64,000 bases of DNA from Rhodoblastus sp963748385 (GTDB lineage Bacteria > Pseudomonadota > Alphaproteobacteria > Rhizobiales > Beijerinckiaceae). Where the stretch lies: assembly GCA_963748385.1 (NCBI GenBank), contig CAVVIQ010000015.1, forward strand, positions 1 to 64,000. Direction: 5' to 3'. The notes beneath the pieces are model-generated. The model saw only the letters and a list, made by a program, of their open reading frames with translations. It did not search any database and was not told the origin of the DNA. Position numbers and translations under genes: made by a program. Positions 34,915 to 43,335 of this stretch are shown here, in pieces (the first letter of the stretch is position 1; the number at the start of each line of letters is the position of its first letter).

Positions 34915-36147
34915 TCAAGGCTCCGCAGCGGCGGCCGGCGGCTTGGCGGCCGTCCTTTTCTGGACCTCGTGCATCGCCACCGCCACGCCCTTGTGAAAGA
35001 GCTGGACGCCGAGTTCGAGCGCCGCGTCCTTGGCGCGTTCGGTCAGCGGTCCCTGATCGTCGGCCTCTTCGGTTTTCAACGGCAGGTCGAGCACCAGGCT
35101 GCCGCCCTGATAAACCTTGAGCCGCGCCACCGTCTGGCCGGCGGCGACCGGGGCGATCAGGGGGCCCATGTAGGTGATCTTGCCGGTGAGCCGTTCCGGC
35201 GCGCCGCGCGGGGTCATCACGCGGACAGGCCCGTCGGAGACGAGCGGAACCTCGCTGGCCGCGCCGCCATAGACCTTGGCGGCTCCCACCGTTTCCCCCG
35301 CCTTGAACAAGGTTTTCACGTCGAAGCCGTGGAAACCCCAGTTGAACAGGCGGCGCGCCTCTTCGGCGCGCTCCTTGGCGGTCCTGGCGCCGAGCACGAC
35401 CACGATCAGCCTGCGGCCCTCATAGACCGCCGAGCCGACGATATTGTAATTGCCGTCCTTTTCGTTGCCGACCTTGAGGCCGTCGCCATTGACGTCCATG
35501 AACAGGATCGGATTGCGGTTCAACTGGCGCACCTTGCTCCAGGTGAACTCCTTTTCCCCGAAATAATGATAATAATCCGGATAGGTCCTGATGATGTGCT
35601 CGGCGAGCGTCGCCATGTCGCGCGCCGAAGTCGCCTGCGCCGGATCCTCGCCGCCCCAGGCGTCGGTGAAATGCGATCTGGTCATGCCGAGTTCGCCGGC
35701 GCGGACATTCATCATCGCCGCGAAATTTTCCTCGGAGCCGCCAAGGCCCTCGGCCAGCGCCACCGACGCGTCGTTGCCCGACTGCACGATCAGCCCGCGC
35801 AGCAGATCCTCGACCCGGACATTGGTGTCGACCCGCGCGAACATGGTGCCGCCCTGGCTGCCGGTTTTCCACGCGCGTTCCGAGATGTAGAAGGGGGTGT
35901 CGAGGGTGACCGACCCCTTCTTGAGGTCGCGAAACACCAGTTCCGCGGTCATCAGCTTGGCCAGCGACGCCGGCGGGACCGGATCGTCGGCCGCCTTCTC
36001 GTAAAGCACCGACTGGGTGTCGTAATCCATCACCACCGCATGCGGCGCGGTGGTGGAGATGGTCTGCGCGCGCGCCGCCCCGAGCGGAGCGGCGACGGCG
36101 AGAGCCAGCAAAAGCCTGAGGGGATGGATCGGGAATCGGGAAAGCAC
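34915..36147 (-). CDS. D-alanyl-D-alanine carboxypeptidase family protein
   Basis: GTG at 36147 has GAGG about six bases upstream. A signal peptide (PIHPLRLLLALAVAAPLGAA) leads to a 410-residue PBP5/6-type protein. The active-site motifs are PASLAKLM (S-x-x-K) and SGND (S-x-N). The third motif, normally K-T-G, reads K-V-G (GLKVGNEKDG). This enzyme class trims the terminal D-Ala of peptidoglycan stems in the periplasm. The C-terminal domain and amphipathic tail are present. The K-V-G change may weaken or alter activity (see findings). It is downstream of rlpA on the same strand, as in many alphaproteobacteria. Confidence 0.85.
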   Translation of the reverse strand: MLSRFPIHPLRLLLALAVAAPLGAARAQTISTTAPHAVVMDYDTQSVLYEKAADDPVPPASLAKLMTAELVFRDLKKGSVTLDTPFYISERAWKTGSQGGTMFARVDTNVRVEDLLRGLIVQSGNDASVALAEGLGGSEENFAAMMNVRAGELGMTRSHFTDAWGGEDPAQATSARDMATLAEHIIRTYPDYYHYFGEKEFTWSKVRQLNRNPILFMDVNGDGLKVGNEKDGNYNIVGSAVYEGRRLIVVVLGARTAKERAEEARRLFNWGFHGFDVKTLFKAGETVGAAKVYGGAASEVPLVSDGPVRVMTPRGAPERLTGKITYMGPLIAPVAAGQTVARLKVYQGGSLVLDLPLKTEEADDQGPLTERAKDAALELGVQLFHKGVAVAMHEVQKRTAAKPPAAAAEP

Positions 36148-36233
36148 TTTTGCCTCGAAAAAGCGCGGCGTCGCGTCGGACTCAGAGATAATCCCTTTCC
36201 TGCCACAGCGCCAGAGCTTGCGCCGCCGCGACT

Positions 36234-37154
36234 TCAGCGCCTCGAGACGGCGATCGGAACGTCGGCGCCGGGAATGGTCTCGAGGTCGAACGGACGTTGC
36301 GGCGGCAAGGGCGGATTTTTGGGCAGCGGCGCGGCGGGGCCGAAATCCTCGGCCAGCGCGAGGCGCTGCGGCGGTTCGGGCGGCGACGGCGCATCGGCCT
36401 GCTCTTCGGCGGTCGAGCGCATGCGCGGCGGCGGCGCCGGAACGTAGGAGACCGGCTCGTCGCCCATGGCCAGGCTTTGCTCGTTGCGGTCGGGCGCCGT
36501 GGCGGGCGGCAAATCGCGCTGTTCGGCGACCTCGGTCGGCGAATAAGCGAAATCGTCGAGCCGCGCCGGAGCGCCGTCGTCGCGCAGGGTCGCAAGCAAT
36601 TTGCGGTCGTCCGAACCCTCAAGCGAGGCGCGGCCGACATATTCCACCTTGACCTTGGCGGTGCCCACCGACTTGAAGCCCAGGGCGTCGGCCGCATGGG
36701 CCGAGAGGTCCATCAACCGCCCGGTATGGTATGGGCCGCGGTCGTTGACGCGCACGATCATCGAGCGGTGGTTGCGCAGGTTGGTCACCCGCGCATAGCT
36801 CGGCAGCGGCATGGTCGGGTGGGCGGCGGTGATCCCGTTGCGGTCGTAGATCTCGCCATTGGCGGTGCGGCGGCCGTGGAAGGCGTCGCCGTACCACGAG
36901 GCCAGGCCGACCGCGGTATATCTGCCTTCGTGCGGCACGTAGGTGCGGCCGGCGATGGTGTACGGATTGCCGACGAGATAACGGCCGCCGCCCTTGGGCA
37001 CCTCCTGGCCGTCCGCGACGACCCTGTCGCTGGCGCGGCCATAGACGCTCTGGGGGAAATATTCCTTGCCATGGCGGGCGAAATGCTGCGGCGACTGCGC
37101 GCAGCCGGCCAGGACGAGAACCCCGCCGACGGCTAGAATGGGCCCTGCCTTCAT
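36234..37154 (-). CDS. rlpA: RlpA-type septal-ring lytic transglycosylase
   Basis: The start at 37154 opens a lipoprotein signal with lipobox VLAGC; longer frames have no better site. The double-psi beta-barrel is plain: GLASWYGDAFHGRRTANGE, then VNDRGPYHTGRLMDLS with the catalytic Asp. The 306-residue product ends in a Pro-rich tail and shows no SPOR domain. Family members cleave peptidoglycan strands lacking stem peptides at the septum. The Dac homologue follows, so the pair are likely wall-remodelling partners. Confidence 0.88.
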   Translation of the reverse strand: MKAGPILAVGGVLVLAGCAQSPQHFARHGKEYFPQSVYGRASDRVVADGQEVPKGGGRYLVGNPYTIAGRTYVPHEGRYTAVGLASWYGDAFHGRRTANGEIYDRNGITAAHPTMPLPSYARVTNLRNHRSMIVRVNDRGPYHTGRLMDLSAHAADALGFKSVGTAKVKVEYVGRASLEGSDDRKLLATLRDDGAPARLDDFAYSPTEVAEQRDLPPATAPDRNEQSLAMGDEPVSYVPAPPPRMRSTAEEQADAPSPPEPPQRLALAEDFGPAAPLPKNPPLPPQRPFDLETIPGADVPIAVSRR

Positions 37155-37537
37155 GCGATTTGCGAAGGCGCCGAGCTTGTGGCGCGCCACGCGGATTTGC
37201 GCGAGAAGAAGGAAGGGCGTCTCGGTCACTGGCCTTTTTTCCTTTTTTTCGTAGCGCCAGCGCGGCCTATTGGGCCGCCGGCGCGCGTCGAAACGGAAGC
37301 TGTCCTGCCGGAAAACAACCTCATCCGCGACAATGCGCGGGAAAAATTGCCAAAAGATTGAATTGAACAGTTAACCATTCCCTAGCCATGCCGAGGCCGG
37401 AATGCGCCCTGTGATCACGGGTTCGTGATCACCTTGATCATGACGTTGACATTTTGTCATAATTGCGGCGACGGCCGCATTCCGGCTGTCGCGGTCCGCC
37501 ATTGGCGCTCGCGGATCGCCGCGCCCGCCGTCCCCGT

Positions 37538-38764
37538 TCAAGGCAGCGCATGCCCGCCGAGACTCCAGGCGCCAAAAGCGAGGGACAGCGCGGTCGCCGG
37601 AAAGCCCACGAGCAAATAGTCGCGGAAGGTCAGCGGCTCGCCGGCGCGGCGCGCAATTTCGGCGACGATGAGATTGGCGGCCGAGCCCAGCAAAGTGAGA
37701 TTGCCCGCGAGCGTCGTCGCCATCGCGACCACCAGCCATGTTTCGCGCGGCAGCTGGGCCACGAAGGGCTTTAGCGCCAACACGGCCGGAACGTTGCTGA
37801 TCAGATTGGACAGGACCGCCGCCGCCGCCGTCATCGTCCAGGCGTTTTCAAGCCCCCAGCCCTGAGCGCGCCGCAATAGTTCCGGCGTCAGAAAGGACTT
37901 TTCGCCCGCCGCCGCGACAATGAACAATCCTGCGAACATCAGCAGCAGCCCGCCGTCGATCCGGCGGTAGACCTTTTGCGGCTTGACTTCCGGATTCATC
38001 AGCAGAAGGGCCGCGCCGGCGAGCGCCGCCTCGGGCGCCGGAACGCCGAGGAAAAAGGCGACGACGACGCCCAGCGCGACCAGCGCCGCGCGAAGAATCA
38101 GCGCGCCATGGATTCTGGCGGGGCCGATATCCGGCTCGCCGGCAAAAGGCGCGCGCAGCGCGTCGCGATGGATGAAAGCCGTGAAGGCGAAGACCAGCCC
38201 AAGGGCGACGGCCGCGACAGGCGCCAGGGCGGCGGCGAAGGAGCCGTAACCGATCCGGGAAACGGCGCCGATGATCATGTTCTGGGGATTGCCGGTGATC
38301 GTCGCCACGCCTCCAGCGTTGGAGGCGAGCGCGACGCCCAGCAGGAAAGGCTTCGGGTTCAGGCGAAGCGCCCGGGTCGCGCGCAAAACCAGCGGGGCCA
38401 TGACCAGGCACACCGCGTCATTGACCAGAAAGGCCGAAAACAGGCCCGAGACGAACACCACCGCCCCGAGCAGCGCCCATTGCGAATGGGCGCGGCGGAC
38501 GGCGAACTGGCTCGCCGCGCGAAAGAAGCCCGCAAGCTCCAGCTCGGCGACGATCGCCATCATTCCGAAGAGCAAGGCGAGCGCGCCAAGATCGATCGAC
38601 TTGAACGCGTCGTCGAGCGTGATGGCGCCGCAGACGATCATCGCCGCGGCGCCGAAGAGGGCGATCCCGGCCCGGTCGAGCCGCGTGAAAGGCAGCTTGC
38701 CGAGGGCGACGCCGCCATAGGTCGCGAGGAAAACGGCGGCGGCGACGAACTTGTGCAGGGTCAA
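37538..38764 (-). CDS. Anion permease of the ArsB/NhaD/SLC13 type
   Basis: TTG at 38764, five bases after the eno stop, opens LTLHKFVAAAVFLATYGG. The 408-residue product has about ten hydrophobic spans in the ion-transporter-superfamily pattern, with VSGLFSAFLVNDAVCLVMAP and ASNAGGVATITGNPQNM, the re-entrant N-x-P-x hallmark of the CitM/ArsB group. It is close to YbiR-like permeases. The substrate (arsenite, citrate, Na+/H+) cannot be read. The tight link to eno suggests co-transcription, though a functional link is not obvious. Confidence 0.8.
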   Translation of the reverse strand: MTLHKFVAAAVFLATYGGVALGKLPFTRLDRAGIALFGAAAMIVCGAITLDDAFKSIDLGALALLFGMMAIVAELELAGFFRAASQFAVRRAHSQWALLGAVVFVSGLFSAFLVNDAVCLVMAPLVLRATRALRLNPKPFLLGVALASNAGGVATITGNPQNMIIGAVSRIGYGSFAAALAPVAAVALGLVFAFTAFIHRDALRAPFAGEPDIGPARIHGALILRAALVALGVVVAFFLGVPAPEAALAGAALLLMNPEVKPQKVYRRIDGGLLLMFAGLFIVAAAGEKSFLTPELLRRAQGWGLENAWTMTAAAAVLSNLISNVPAVLALKPFVAQLPRETWLVVAMATTLAGNLTLLGSAANLIVAEIARRAGEPLTFRDYLLVGFPATALSLAFGAWSLGGHALP

Positions 38765-38769
38765 AAGGC

Positions 38770-40053
38770 TCAGGCCCGCGCCTTGAGCGCCTCGCGGCCG
38801 AGATAGACCGCCTGATTGCCCAGCTCCTCCTCGATGCGGATGAGCTGGTTGTATTTGGCCAGCCGGTCGGAGCGGGCGAGCGAGCCGGTCTTGATCTGCC
38901 CGCAATTGGTCGCCACCGCGAGATCGGCGATGGTCGAATCCTCGGTCTCGCCCGAACGATGCGACATGACCGCCGTATAGCCGGCGCGCTGCGCCATATC
39001 GACGGCGTTGAGCGTCTCGGTCAGGGTGCCGATCTGGTTGACCTTGATCAGGATGGAATTGGCGACGCCCCTCCTGATCCCCTCGCCCAGGCGCTCGACA
39101 TTGGTGACGAAAATGTCGTCGCCGACGATCTGAATCCGTTTGCCGAGAAGATCGGTGGTGATCTTCCAGCCTTCCCAGTCGTCCTCTGCGTTGCCGTCCT
39201 CGATCGAGAGGATCGGATAGGAATCGCACAGCTTTTTCAGATATTCGGCCTGTTCCTGGATCGAGCGGACCTTGCCCTCGCCGGTGTAATGATAGGCGCC
39301 GTCCTTGAAGAATTCGCTCGAAGCGGGGTCGAGGCCGAGCGCGATGTCCGCCCCGAGCTTGAAACCCGCCGTCTCGATCGCCTTGCAGATGTAGTCGAGC
39401 GCGGCTTCCGCCGACGGCAGATTGGGAGCGAAGCCGCCCTCGTCGCCGACATTGGTGTTGAGGCCGGCCTTTTTCAGCGCCGATTTCAGGGTGTGGAACA
39501 CTTCCGAGCCCCAGCGCACCGCCTCGCGGACGCTCCCGGCGCCCACGGGCAGGATCATGAATTCCTGGAAATCGATCGGATTGTCGGCGTGAACGCCGCC
39601 ATTGACGATATTCATTTGCGGCGTCGGCAGGACGCGGGCCTGGGTGCCGCCGATATAGCGGTGGAGTGGCAGTTTCGAGGCGTCGGCCGCCGCCTTGGCG
39701 ACCGCGAGCGAGACCCCGAGAATGGCGTTGGCGCCGAGCCGCGCCTTGTTGGGCGCGCCGTCGAGCTCGATCAGGGTCATGTCGATCGCGACCTGTTCTT
39801 CCGCGTCGAGGCCGGAAATGGCGTCGAAAATTTCGCCATTGACCGATTCCACCGCCCTGAGCACGCCCTTGCCGGAAAAGCGGGCCTTGTCTCCGTCGCG
39901 CAGCTCGACCGCCTCATGGGCGCCGGTCGAGGCGCCCGAGGGCACGGCGGCGCGCCCGAAGGAGCCGTCCTCGAGGGTCACATCGACCTCGACCGTGGGA
40001 TTGCCGCGCGAGTCCAGGATTTCACGGGCGACGATATCGATAATCTCAGTCAT
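38770..40053 (-). CDS. eno: Enolase
   Basis: The start at 40053 (MTEIIDIVAREILDSRGNPT) is conserved; the longer frame to 40386 is rejected. The 427-residue enzyme has the usual landmarks: GGVHADNPIDFQEFM, then NVGDEGGFAPN and SIEDGNAEDDWEGW with Mg ligand Asp, then GTLTET and SHRSGETED with the catalytic Lys region. It interconverts 2-phosphoglycerate and phosphoenolpyruvate in the cytoplasm. The permease gene follows by five bases. Confidence 0.96.
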   Translation of the reverse strand: MTEIIDIVAREILDSRGNPTVEVDVTLEDGSFGRAAVPSGASTGAHEAVELRDGDKARFSGKGVLRAVESVNGEIFDAISGLDAEEQVAIDMTLIELDGAPNKARLGANAILGVSLAVAKAAADASKLPLHRYIGGTQARVLPTPQMNIVNGGVHADNPIDFQEFMILPVGAGSVREAVRWGSEVFHTLKSALKKAGLNTNVGDEGGFAPNLPSAEAALDYICKAIETAGFKLGADIALGLDPASSEFFKDGAYHYTGEGKVRSIQEQAEYLKKLCDSYPILSIEDGNAEDDWEGWKITTDLLGKRIQIVGDDIFVTNVERLGEGIRRGVANSILIKVNQIGTLTETLNAVDMAQRAGYTAVMSHRSGETEDSTIADLAVATNCGQIKTGSLARSDRLAKYNQLIRIEEELGNQAVYLGREALKARA

Positions 40054-40203
40054 GGATCTTCCTCTGCGAATGTGCGGATTTGCGGTTTGCGGCCTTCTAC
40101 GCCCGTTCAATGAAATTAAAAAGATCGACCTTGATCGAAACCGCTCCCCACGCCTTGCCCGGTTCGCCTCGCGCGCGTAAACCGGCGACAAAGGATTTTT
40201 GTC

Positions 40204-40665
40204 ATGGTCAGGATCCACGACGGCCCAGGAACGCTGGGCGCGCAGGCGAAAGCGCCGCAGAGCCCGGACGAGGCCGTGCTCGACCGCGTCCCCAATCCGC
40301 ATCCGGATGTCGATTATGTCGCGCGTTTCACCCAGCCGGAGTTCACATCGCTCTGCCCGGTCACCGGCCAGCCCGATTTCGCCCATCTGGTGATCGATTA
40401 TGTGCCGGATAAATGGCTCGTTGAATCAAAATCTTTGAAGCTTTATCTCACCTCGTTTCGCAATCACGGCGCGTTCCACGAGGCCTGCACGCTCCGCATC
40501 GCCAAGGATCTTGTGGCGGCGCTCGCGCCGCGCTGGCTGCGCATCGGCGGCTATTGGTATCCGCGCGGCGGCATGCCGATCGACGTGTTCTGGCAGACCG
40601 GCGAGCCGCCGAAAACTCTTTGGCTGCCGGACCAGGGCGTTCCGCCCTATCGCGGCCGGGGCTGA
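40204..40665 (+). CDS. queF: NADPH-dependent 7-cyano-7-deazaguanine reductase
   Basis: The 153-residue unimodular QueF reduces preQ0 to preQ1 in queuosine synthesis. It has EFTSLCPVTGQPDFAH with the catalytic Cys and Asp, and ESKSLKLYLTSFRNHG, the NADPH-binding motif. The start at 40204 is the only good ATG. The last 19 bases overlap the end of the MFS gene on the other strand. Related genes queE (12.9 kb) and tgt (32 kb) are in the window but not linked. Confidence 0.94.
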   Translation: MVRIHDGPGTLGAQAKAPQSPDEAVLDRVPNPHPDVDYVARFTQPEFTSLCPVTGQPDFAHLVIDYVPDKWLVESKSLKLYLTSFRNHGAFHEACTLRIAKDLVAALAPRWLRIGGYWYPRGGMPIDVFWQTGEPPKTLWLPDQGVPPYRGRG

Positions 40666-41819
40666 AAACGGAAAGGCCCGATCAAGGCCGCGGCCAGTCC
40701 GAGAAAGGCCATGAACAGCACCGCGAGGGCGTCGAACAGGCCGCGCGGCGAGGAGAGATCGAGGCCGAGGCCGAGGATTGGCGGCCCGGCCATCATGCCG
40801 AGGGAATACATCATGATATAGGCGGCGTTGGCCGAGGCGAGCCGCGCGCCCTGGAATTTGTCGCCCAGCAGGGCGAGGCCGACCGTATAAATCCCGCCGA
40901 CCACCCCGCCCCAGACGAAAAGGCCCGCGCCATAGGCGGCGCGGTCGGCGACGAAGGCCGGCAGCGCGAGCGCGCCGGCGAAGCCGAACAAAGCGAAAAG
41001 GACCAGCAGCGGCGCCTTTTGCGTCCGGTCGGCGATCATGCCGAGAGGAACGGGAAAGACCACATTGCCCAAGGCGACCAACGTGAGCTGAAAAGTCGCC
41101 CAGGCGGGGGAAAAGCCGGCGCGCAGGCCGAAAACCGGCAGCAGGCCGTTGAGCCCGGTCTCGAAGGCGCCGTAAAGCAGGCCGGCGGCGAGCGCGAGCG
41201 GCGCGGCGGCGACAATCGCGCCCCAGTTCGGCCAGCCCGGCCCCTCGATCCTCACCGCCGCCTCGGCGCCCGCCGCAACGACGGGAACGGCGGCGGCGGC
41301 GACCAGCGCCGCCGCGACCACGAAAGGCAAAAACCCTTTGGCGCCGGTGACGCTGAGCAGGGCCGGCCCCAGCGCGAAGCCGGCCGCCAGAACCGTTGCG
41401 TAAAGCCCAAGGACCGCGCCGCGTTGCGCAGGAGGCGCGGCGGCGCTGATCCAGTATTCGCTAACCACAAAAATAATTGTGAGCGCCAGGCCGAAAAGCG
41501 CCCGCAGCCCCAGCCAGACCCGATAATCGGCGCAAAAGCCGAAGCCGAGCAGCGCCGCGACCGCAAGAGCGATCGCCAGGAAAAGCAGCGGCCTGACGCC
41601 GAGGAACCTTGCCAGAACTGGCGTCAAAGGCGCGCCGAACAAAGTCGCGAGCCCGCTCACCGCGATATGCAGGCCATTGGCGCGGGCGGGAAAGCCGGCG
41701 GCCTCGAGTCGCAGCCCGAGCAACGGAATGACCAGCGACAGCCCGATTCCGACGATTGAAATGCAGGAGATCGCCGCGGCAAGCGCCTTGCGGGTTCGGG
41801 AATCGAGGCTGGACAACAT
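40647..41819 (-). CDS. MFS transporter (YcaD-like)
   Basis: The 390-residue protein has twelve hydrophobic spans, an early ISIVGIGLSLVIPLLGL and the inter-domain repeat common to the major facilitator superfamily. It has the shape of the YcaD/quinolone-resistance-like group. The substrate is unknown. A single gene with no regulator next to it; it overlaps the end of queF by 19 bases on the other strand. Confidence 0.8.
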   Translation of the reverse strand: MLSSLDSRTRKALAAAISCISIVGIGLSLVIPLLGLRLEAAGFPARANGLHIAVSGLATLFGAPLTPVLARFLGVRPLLFLAIALAVAALLGFGFCADYRVWLGLRALFGLALTIIFVVSEYWISAAAPPAQRGAVLGLYATVLAAGFALGPALLSVTGAKGFLPFVVAAALVAAAAVPVVAAGAEAAVRIEGPGWPNWGAIVAAAPLALAAGLLYGAFETGLNGLLPVFGLRAGFSPAWATFQLTLVALGNVVFPVPLGMIADRTQKAPLLVLFALFGFAGALALPAFVADRAAYGAGLFVWGGVVGGIYTVGLALLGDKFQGARLASANAAYIMMYSLGMMAGPPILGLGLDLSSPRGLFDALAVLFMAFLGLAAALIGPFRFQPRPR

Positions 41820-42032
41820 GCCGCTTTATAGGCCACTATTCGACGTTCGATGAAAGCGCGGCCGCCGTTGGCGCGGCAAGCGAAAAAAAATTTCTCATAT
41901 TCGAAATTTTATCTGGACCGATGCGATATATTCGTATATTCATACCATTGCAATGAGCGACCAAAAGTCGCGGGGTTCAGCAAAAGAGCGAAAACTCGGG
42001 CTGACACAACAGTCGAAACCGGGAGGGTTTCA

Positions 42033-42452
42033 ATGCGTTTGATCAAGATGGCCGCTCTGGCGGCGGGAATGAGCATGTTCGCTGGGGTCGCCCTGGCGCA
42101 GAATGCGGCGGCTCCGGCGCAGGCTCCGGCCGCGCAGGCCCCTGTCGCGGCGCCGGTTGCGCCGCCTCCGGGTTATGGCTATCCGCCGCCGTACGCCTAT
42201 GGTGGCTACGGCCCCTATGGCTACAATGGTTATGACAACGACTATTACGGCTATGGCCGTGGTTATGGTCGCGGTTATGGTCATGGACACGGTCGTGGCC
42301 ACATGAACTTCAGCATGGGCGGCGGTGGCGACACCGACACCGATTGGCGCGGTCGCGGCAACGGCAACGGCTATGGCCGCGGCTATGACGACGACAGCGG
42401 CTGGGGTCCGTGGGGCGGCCGCCGTGGCGGCTGGGGTCCGTGGGACTGGTGA
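42033..42452 (+). CDS. Gly/Tyr-rich secreted protein (sulfur-globule-like)
   Basis: ATG at 42033 with GGGAGGG upstream opens a signal peptide (MRLIKMAALAAGMSMFAGVA) cut after ALA. The 139-residue product is then Ala/Pro-rich and very rich in Gly, Tyr, Asp, Trp and Asn: PPPGYGYPPPYAYGGYGPYG and repeats such as YGRGYGRGYGHGHGRGH. The composition resembles sulfur globule envelope proteins and other structural Gly/Tyr proteins. No fold is expected beyond repeats. Two strong hairpins follow. The AT-rich region upstream (41880-41955) probably holds the promoter. The sulfur role is only suggested by composition. Confidence 0.7.
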   Translation: MRLIKMAALAAGMSMFAGVALAQNAAAPAQAPAAQAPVAAPVAPPPGYGYPPPYAYGGYGPYGYNGYDNDYYGYGRGYGRGYGHGHGRGHMNFSMGGGGDTDTDWRGRGNGNGYGRGYDDDSGWGPWGGRRGGWGPWDW

Positions 42453-42467
42453 GAACCTGACCAATTC

Positions 42468-42503
42468 CGCCGCGACGCGTTTCTCTTGAAACGCGTCGCG
42501 GCG
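42468..42503 (+). terminator. Long perfect hairpin after the Gly/Tyr-rich gene
   Basis: CGCCGCGACGCGTTTC (42468-42483) pairs perfectly with GAAACGCGTCGCGGCG (42488-42503) around TCTT. It lacks a T run, so it may stabilise the mRNA 3' end rather than terminate. Confidence 0.65.
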
Positions 42504-42587
42504 AGTTGCGAAGCAAGCCTAACCGTAGTTGGTTGAGTGCGCGTATTGAGTATGGGGCCGATCGCCTCCGCTCGGCCAGGAATGATG

Positions 42588-42620
42588 AAAGCCGCTCGTA
42601 TCGGGCGGCTTTTGTTTTTT
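42588..42620. terminator. Rho-independent terminator between convergent genes
   Basis: AAAGCCGC pairs with GCGGCTTT, followed by TTGTTTTTT. It serves the plus-strand secreted gene and possibly the Nudix gene from the other side. Confidence 0.8.
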
Positions 42621-42621
42621 G

Positions 42622-43335
42622 TCAAAGCTCGTCCCGCCGCCACTGGCCCCGGCTGAAGTGAAAAAAGGGCGTCGGCAGGTAATGGCTCATGCCGGCGTCG
42701 AGTCGCGCGCGCAACTCGCCCAGCACGCCGCGCGTCACCCCTGGCATGTCGAGTTTCTCAGCCTCGTCCAACCGCGCCCAGACCAGATCCACCAGTTCCG
42801 CGTCGGCGTGAACGGCGCCGTCGCGCTGCGCCAGCACCGCGCGCGCGTCCGCCGCGAAAAAGCGGGTGTCGAACCTGATCGGCAGGAAGGGCGGCGTGAT
42901 GGCGCGGGCGACGAAATGCAGCGCCTGGAGATCGGGCAGACAATTGAAGGCGGCGTAGGGCCGCCAGACCGGAGGCGGCCTGTCCGGCCCGCCGTATTCG
43001 CCCAAGCCCACCACAAGGCCGGTCTCTTCAAAGGTTTCGCGAATGGCGGCAAGCGCGAGGGCGCGGGCGAAGGTCGGGTCGGGATCGGCGCGGCCCTTGA
43101 GCAGCCGCGCCTCGACGCGAGCGTCGAGCGGCCCGGCGATATTCATCCGCCGGTCGCCAGGCTCCAGGCGCCCGCCGGGAAAGACGAATTTGCCCGGCAT
43201 GAATTTGAGCGCCGGATGGCGCCGGCCGAGCAGGACGGCTGGATTTCCGGCGCCGATACGGTCGACCAGGATCAGCGCCGCAGAATCGCGAGGCCGCGCT
43301 GGCCGCGATTTCGACTCGCCTCCGGCCATGCTCAT
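42622..43335 (-). CDS. Nudix hydrolase
   Basis: The 237-residue protein has a clear Nudix box, with LAAIRETFEETGL (R-E-x-x-E-E) near residue 100, preceded by FVFPGGRLEPGD. It resembles the longer NUDT-like group that cleaves nucleoside-diphosphate-linked compounds or CoA esters. The substrate is unknown. Its start overlaps the rnr stop by a few bases (ATGA type), so the two are translated as a unit. Confidence 0.87.
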   Translation of the reverse strand: MSMAGGESKSRPARPRDSAALILVDRIGAGNPAVLLGRRHPALKFMPGKFVFPGGRLEPGDRRMNIAGPLDARVEARLLKGRADPDPTFARALALAAIRETFEETGLVVGLGEYGGPDRPPPVWRPYAAFNCLPDLQALHFVARAITPPFLPIRFDTRFFAADARAVLAQRDGAVHADAELVDLVWARLDEAEKLDMPGVTRGVLGELRARLDAGMSHYLPTPFFHFSRGQWRRDEL

